Shown: positions 30,227-33,283 of the stretch, piece after piece
Numbering within the stretch: position 1 is the first letter of the stretch
How the letters are laid out: the number at the start of each line of letters is the position of its first letter
DNA from: a virus
Length of the DNA: 33,283 bases
Direction: 5' to 3' (one strand)
Virus record (IMG/VR): IMGVR_UViG_3300023082_000027
Span: 1-33,283 of that record
Made by a program: the position numbers and the translations under genes
The notes under the pieces: generated by a model
Told to the model about the DNA's origin: nothing
Databases searched by the model: none
Seen by the model: only the letters and a program-made list of their open reading frames with translations

Positions 30227-31135
30227 TTACGCGGCCTTGCGCGAGCGCTTCGGAGCGGCAGCGAAGGCTGCGCGGATCGCCTCAGCCACGTCTGCCGGGA
30301 CGTAGCGACCCTTGACCTGGAAGCGGCCCAGGCGGTCGGGGCCGGTGAAGGGGACTCCGCCGATGGTGCCGGTGAACGCCGTGCCGGAGGGCGTGCAGCC
30401 CAGACCCTTGTCGCCCACGGTGATCTTGCCACTGGGAGCCGGCTTGACAGCCTTCTTGACCGGGGCTGCGACGATGTTCTTGGCCTTCGCCTTCTTGGCA
30501 GGAGCCGGGGCCGGCTCGGCTTCGAGGGTCGCCAGGTGGGCACGGACTTCCGGGAACAGCTTGTTGCTGGGGTTGCGGCTGTCCAGCACCTTGAGCAAGC
30601 CGGTGATGTCGCCCTTCGAGCCGTAGAAGGTGCCGTTGTCGCTCAGGTGATTCTCCTCGCCGGCCAGATCGTAGCAGACGGTGCAGAGGCCCACGTGCTC
30701 GTTGTCGCCCTGGCCGGTGGAGCGGGTCTTGTGACCGCAGCACTTGCATTCGTACAGGCCGGTGCCCTTCTGGAAGCGGCTGTTGCGAGCGGCCTTGGGG
30801 GAGGTCTTCACCAGCTTCAGCATCGGGCCGGTGCCGCCCAGGTTCATGACTAGCTTCTTCGCCGGGGCCGGCTTCTCCTCCGGCATCACGAACTGCGAGC
30901 GGCCGTGTTCGTCAAAGCGGAAGTGCGACACGTTGACAATCTTGTCGGGGGCGGTGTCGTGGCGCAGCGTGACCTGGGCAGTGACGGCTTCGGCGCCGAA
31001 GGCTGCGGCCTGCTTGTCCAGGACCTGCTGGTGCTGGAGGGCCATCACCGACTGGCGGGCGTAGTCCTTCAGCGGGCCGGTCCAGACAACTGCGCCGGAC
31101 TTGTTCATGATCACTGCGGTGTAGACGTTCTTCAT
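30227..31135 (-). CDS. Conserved phage protein with central zinc ribbon and Lys/Ala-rich linker
   Basis: A 302-residue protein. Residues 1-75 form an N-terminal alpha/beta domain (VYTAVIMNKSGAVVWTGPLK). A zinc ribbon at about residues 128-153 (YECKCCGHKTRSTGQG with C-x2-C, then GLCTVCYDLAGEEN) recurs in phages of Proteobacteria. A Pro/Ala/Lys linker leads to a C-terminal beta part (GFTGPDRLGRF-like). It has no recognised function. The start is an ATG 16 bases past a weak ribosome site and follows a promoter-containing intergenic region, suggesting an early, strongly expressed gene. Confidence 0.6.
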   Translation of the reverse strand: MKNVYTAVIMNKSGAVVWTGPLKDYARQSVMALQHQQVLDKQAAAFGAEAVTAQVTLRHDTAPDKIVNVSHFRFDEHGRSQFVMPEEKPAPAKKLVMNLGGTGPMLKLVKTSPKAARNSRFQKGTGLYECKCCGHKTRSTGQGDNEHVGLCTVCYDLAGEENHLSDNGTFYGSKGDITGLLKVLDSRNPSNKLFPEVRAHLATLEAEPAPAPAKKAKAKNIVAAPVKKAVKPAPSGKITVGDKGLGCTPSGTAFTGTIGGVPFTGPDRLGRFQVKGRYVPADVAEAIRAAFAAAPKRSRKAA

Positions 31136-31191
31136 GGGGTGCTTTCAAACAGAGGTTACAGAGGCCAGCGGTTGCTGGTAGCCCGATTCTG

Positions 31192-31219
31192 ACTGGTATG
31201 GTTTTCAGCGTCTACCAGT
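31192..31219. promoter_or_regulatory. Inverted repeat, operator-like
   Basis: ACTGGTA (31192-31198) and TACCAGT (31213-31219) are a perfect 7-base inverted repeat. A further GCTGGTAG stands at 31173-31180. The site is 57-84 bases upstream of the start of the zinc-ribbon protein gene on the minus strand, where a repressor or activator would act. No experimental support. Confidence 0.35.
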
Positions 31220-31271
31220 ACCCGACTACAACAAAGGGTCATTGTTGCCGGAAGGCCAACGAATACACACA

Positions 31272-31367
31272 AATTGTCTAGGCGCAACGATTGTTGAGAG
31301 GTCCAGGGCGTCGGCTGAGCAACCCCTGAAATTGGCTCCTGCGCAATCCTAGACAATTCTCAACAAT
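31272..31367. repeat. Copy 2 of paralogous intergenic element with interleaved inverted repeats
   Basis: AATTGTCTAGG (31272-31282) pairs perfectly with CCTAGACAATT (31348-31358). ATTGTTGAGA (31290-31299) pairs perfectly with TCTCAACAAT (31358-31367). The arms are interleaved, as in a pseudoknot. The conserved blocks TAGGCGCAA, TTGAGAGGTCCA and AAATTGGC match copy 1 at the same spacing. The pairing sequences differ from copy 1 while the interleaved order is kept, which looks like selection on structure or on paired binding sites. Confidence 0.6.
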
Positions 31368-31371
31368 ATAA

Positions 31372-31391
31372 AAGCCGCTCAAAAGCGGCTT
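31372..31391 (-). terminator. Rho-independent terminator after dCTP deaminase gene
   Basis: Perfect 8-bp stem AAGCCGCT/AGCGGCTT with loop CAAA. On the minus strand it is followed by TTTATATT. It is the cleanest terminator in the window and closes the right-hand gene group (right edge to dCTP deaminase). Confidence 0.75.
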
Positions 31392-31408
31392 GTCTGGTTA
31401 TAAGGCGG

Positions 31409-32041
31409 TCAGCGTTTGCGGCGACCGGGCGGAGGCGGAGGAGGCGGTGCCGGGGGTGGCGGGGTCACGGCCGGCTTCGCTGCTTGGCTCGTGCGGTCCT
31501 GGTTGTAGGCGCCCCGCTCTGCGTAGCTTCGCTCAGCCGGGACCGGCGCATGGCGGTGGAAGATCATCTGGCCGACCTTGTCACCCGCGTAGAGCGCCAG
31601 CACGTGCTGCTGCGTGATGTTGTGAAGTTCCAGGGTCAGCGCCGACCCGTGCCAGCCGGGGTCGCACCACACCGCCAGGGCGTGACTGAGGCCCATGCGC
31701 GCCACGCTGCTCTTCAGCCTGAACTCCGCGCTGAGGGTCAGCGGCAGGTTGAACGTCTCCAGCGTCTGCGCCAGGATGAACTGGCCGGGGTAGAGCAGGA
31801 AGGGCTCGGCGCCCTCCTCCGACCGATCCTGAAGCCGCACCTCATCGAAGGCCAACGACTCCCTGGCGCCCAGCTCCACCACCGGGTACGACAACTCCTC
31901 CGGTCGCTCGTGCTCGACAAGGATGGTGCCGCCCAGGCGAACGTCGATGCTGGACCCGTTGATGTTCGCGTCCGGCACGTTCGTCATCACGTTGCGCTGG
32001 ACGACTTCCAGGCGCAGTTCCTTGTAGCTGAGGAGGCTCAC
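31409..32041 (-). CDS. dcd: dCTP deaminase
   Basis: A 210-residue enzyme of the dUTPase/dCTP deaminase fold, with a GTG start overlapping the previous stop. Visible motifs are INGSSIDVRLGG, YPGQFILAQTLETFNLP, RLKSSVARMGL with S111 and R115, and HALAVWCDPGWHG followed by TLELHN with E138, positions that coincide with the catalytic Ser111, Arg115 and Glu138 of E. coli Dcd. It turns dCTP into dUTP, supplying dUMP for the hydroxymethylase in this genome. The C-terminus has an added polyproline tail and basic end. A bifunctional dCTP deaminase/dUTPase is possible but not shown. Confidence 0.85.
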   Translation of the reverse strand: MSLLSYKELRLEVVQRNVMTNVPDANINGSSIDVRLGGTILVEHERPEELSYPVVELGARESLAFDEVRLQDRSEEGAEPFLLYPGQFILAQTLETFNLPLTLSAEFRLKSSVARMGLSHALAVWCDPGWHGSALTLELHNITQQHVLALYAGDKVGQMIFHRHAPVPAERSYAERGAYNQDRTSQAAKPAVTPPPPAPPPPPPPGRRKR

Positions 32042-32340
32042 AGCACCACCTCTTGGCGGAAGGTGAAGCGGTGGGTGCGGCCCCGGTACGTGAGCAGGAC
32101 CGGCCGGGGAGCGACAATACGGGCGTCAGCGAGCGCAAGCATCACGTTGCTGGGGCGCAGGTCGCTCACCAGGTCGTACTTGTCCTGGTTGATCTGCTCC
32201 TGGGTCGGGCCTCGCAGTTGGAGGCTCCGGCCCTGGGTGTCGCGCACCTTGAAGTCGGTGTCCACGCGCTCGCGGCGCAGGGTCGTGACGAAGCGCGGGC
32301 GCGCCTTGTCGTGGAGGCTGAATTGCTTAGCGGTATCCAT
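32038..32340 (-). CDS. Unknown protein, 100 residues
   Basis: A 100-residue protein starting at ATG, with a GTGA overlap into the deaminase gene. It is basic and beta-rich (ARPRFVTTLRRERVDTDFKV, then APRPVLLTYRGRTHRFTF) with a helical middle (QEQINQDKYDLVSDL). No cysteine motif, signal peptide or family is recognised. Coupling to the deaminase suggests a nucleotide-metabolism accessory. Confidence 0.55.
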   Translation of the reverse strand: MDTAKQFSLHDKARPRFVTTLRRERVDTDFKVRDTQGRSLQLRGPTQEQINQDKYDLVSDLRPSNVMLALADARIVAPRPVLLTYRGRTHRFTFRQEVVL

Positions 32341-32680
32341 GGTGCGGGTTCCTCCAGCCGGGTGCGGCCAAGTAGTTGCGATGCGGGATGACGTACACCG
32401 GCTGAATCACCGGTGCCGGGGTGCTGACCGTCACGTTGTTGACGATCACCACGTTGGGTGCGCGCTCGACGCGCGGCTGAGGGGTCGGCGCGTAGGGGTC
32501 CGGGTACGGTGACGGGTAGACCGCTGCCACGGTGTTGTCCACTATGTAGACCCGGGCGCCAATCGGCTTGTCACTGTACACGTCGCCAGCGCGGTAGATG
32601 TCCTGGGCGCGAACGGAGCACGCCACCATGGCGGTGACGATCCCGATTGCGACCAGTGCGGCTTTGAAGTTGTTTGTCAT
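32327..32680 (-). CDS. Exported proline-rich protein
   Basis: A 117-residue protein with an N-terminal signal sequence, MTNNFKAALVAIGIVTAMVA, then CSVRAQ. Cleavage may occur at VRAQ, or the Cys may be a weak lipobox (MVAC), in which case it would be a lipoprotein. The mature part is Pro/Tyr/Val-rich (YPSPYPDPYAPTPQPR) and ends HRNYLAAPGWRNPHHGYR. No domain is recognised. Its function is unknown; it is the second exported protein in the early region. Confidence 0.6.
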   Translation of the reverse strand: MTNNFKAALVAIGIVTAMVACSVRAQDIYRAGDVYSDKPIGARVYIVDNTVAAVYPSPYPDPYAPTPQPRVERAPNVVIVNNVTVSTPAPVIQPVYVIPHRNYLAAPGWRNPHHGYR

Positions 32681-32700
32681 GTCGGCTCCTGTTTGACGCT

Positions 32701-33003
32701 CTATCCTACCTCTTCAATACAATCCGCGACAAGCCTCAACAAAGAGCGAGCGGCCTCAGCCTTCGCCGCCTCCTCCGTGGTGAACTTGAGCACGCGGTCC
32801 TTGCCCATGATGAGCGGCATGTACAGCTCCAAGGTGAAGGGCTTCGCCAGCGGAGGGGAGTTGCGCGGCCTGCGCGGGTTCGCCCCTTCGTTGATGACGC
32901 CTGCCACCTTGCGCAGACCGTACCGCCCCTGGACCATGCCAACTTCCCCGTGGGGGACGCGCGGCATGATGGACCACTCGATTGTCTTGCAGATCACTGG
33001 CAT
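32701..33003 (-). CDS. Unknown protein, 100 residues
   Basis: The ATG at 33003 has GGAGGGTCAGG upstream, a strong ribosome site, and overlaps the J-domain gene by 10 bases. The sequence has WSIMPRVPHGEVGMVQGRYG, RPRNSPPLAKPFTLELYMPL and a C-terminal helix (AAKAEAARSLLRLVADCIEE). No family is recognised. The pairing with a J-domain protein at the same operon end suggests an early role. Confidence 0.6.
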   Translation of the reverse strand: MPVICKTIEWSIMPRVPHGEVGMVQGRYGLRKVAGVINEGANPRRPRNSPPLAKPFTLELYMPLIMGKDRVLKFTTEEAAKAEAARSLLRLVADCIEEVG

Positions 33004-33283
33004 CCTGACCCTCCACAGGTTGGGCACGGTTGGAGCACCTTGGTCTTGAAGCCCTTCTGCTTGTAGACCTGACCGATGCCCCGGCACGTGGCGCACTGAG
33101 TCGCCTTGACCTTGTTGGCGGCATCGTACTTGCGGCGCTTGTCGGGGTCGCTGAGGACGGCGTATGCCCCGTTGACCCGGCTCATGAGGTCGTGGGAGTC
33201 GCCCAGCGCGCAGCGGTCCGGGTGAAACAGGCGCGCGGCTTGAAGCCACGCTGCCCGGATCGCCGGCCACTGAGCGCCCACGG
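32994..33283 (-). CDS. J-domain/zinc-finger (DnaJ-like) protein, 5' end cut by window edge
   Basis: The frame is open to the last base, so the gene probably begins beyond the window; the GTG near the edge would omit the start of the J domain. The visible part carries RAAWLQAARLFHPDRC, with the HPD motif, then NGAYAVLSDPDKRRKYDAAN. A cysteine-rich finger follows (CATCRGIGQV, then CPTCGGSGC), matching the CxxCxGxG zinc finger of DnaJ. Such proteins recruit Hsp70. In a phage this may redirect the host chaperone for replication or assembly. Confidence 0.8.
   Translation of the reverse strand, partial: VGAQWPAIRAAWLQAARLFHPDRCALGDSHDLMSRVNGAYAVLSDPDKRRKYDAANKVKATQCATCRGIGQVYKQKGFKTKVLQPCPTCGGSGCQ

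Larger units (their letters stand above)
31136..31408. other. Intergenic region with operator-like and repeated elements
   Basis: No gene is supported. From the deaminase stop leftwards it holds a terminator, copy 2 of the paralogous element, and a 7-base inverted repeat close to the next gene. The T-rich stretch after the terminator and the run CTCAACAATATAAAA are AT-rich islands in a GC-rich genome. Confidence 0.6.

Overview
The window is an interior segment of a tailed, double-stranded DNA phage genome. It is GC-rich and densely packed, with 4-base ATGA and GTGA overlaps throughout. The layout is two blocks that converge near position 10170. A Gram-negative host is implied by the nested two-component spanin, the GH19-type endolysin and several exported proteins. 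The combination of a siphovirus-like tail module, a family A DNA polymerase and thymidine hypermodification genes recalls the Pseudomonas M6/YuA and PaMx11 type of phage. That placement is from memory of gene content, not from a comparison.

Left block, plus strand, 1-10178: the late tail and lysis module. Four large beta-rich tail-tip proteins (the first cut by the window edge) include one with a SPRY-like domain and one repeat-rich hub-like protein. Small tail accessory proteins follow. The lysis cassette has two multi-spanning membrane proteins (candidate holins), an endolysin, an inner-membrane spanin with the outer-membrane lipoprotein spanin nested inside it, and a small zinc-finger protein.

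Right block, minus strand, 10165-33283 (transcribed right to left): early and middle genes. From the right edge come a J-domain/zinc-finger protein (cut), small unknown genes, an exported proline-rich protein and dCTP deaminase. Next are a zinc-ribbon protein, ATP-dependent DNA ligase, a helix-turn-helix protein and several conserved phage proteins. Then come a cysteine-containing Lys/Ala-rich protein, an exported Asn/Gln/Gly-rich protein, DNA polymerase I, a RecB/Cas4-like nuclease, a DnaQ-like exonuclease, a GNAT acetyltransferase, a VRR-NUC nuclease and a SNF2-type helicase.

The most interesting section is 10165-16695, a tightly overlapping operon that looks like a complete thymidine-hypermodification pathway. 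It contains an amino acid:DNA transferase, a flavin enzyme, two small unknown proteins, a P-loop 5-hmdU DNA kinase, a zinc-ribbon protein and a 5-hmdU-kinase-type helical protein. A MazG-like pyrophosphatase, a thymidylate-synthase-fold enzyme (probably a dUMP hydroxymethylase), a YfbR-like HD nucleotidase and a DUF3310-like protein follow. With dCTP deaminase supplying dUTP, the proposed scheme is: dUMP becomes hydroxymethyl-dUMP and is incorporated by the phage polymerase; the base is then phosphorylated in DNA, an amino acid (probably glycine) is transferred onto it, and the flavin enzyme trims it to an aminomethyl-type base. The GNAT protein may acetylate that base.

Only two non-coding stretches exceed 250 bases (17875-18154 and 31136-31408). 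They carry related elements with identical spacing of conserved blocks and interleaved inverted repeats. They may be structured RNA, operators or replication elements. No terminase, portal, capsid, integrase, tRNA or CRISPR is present.
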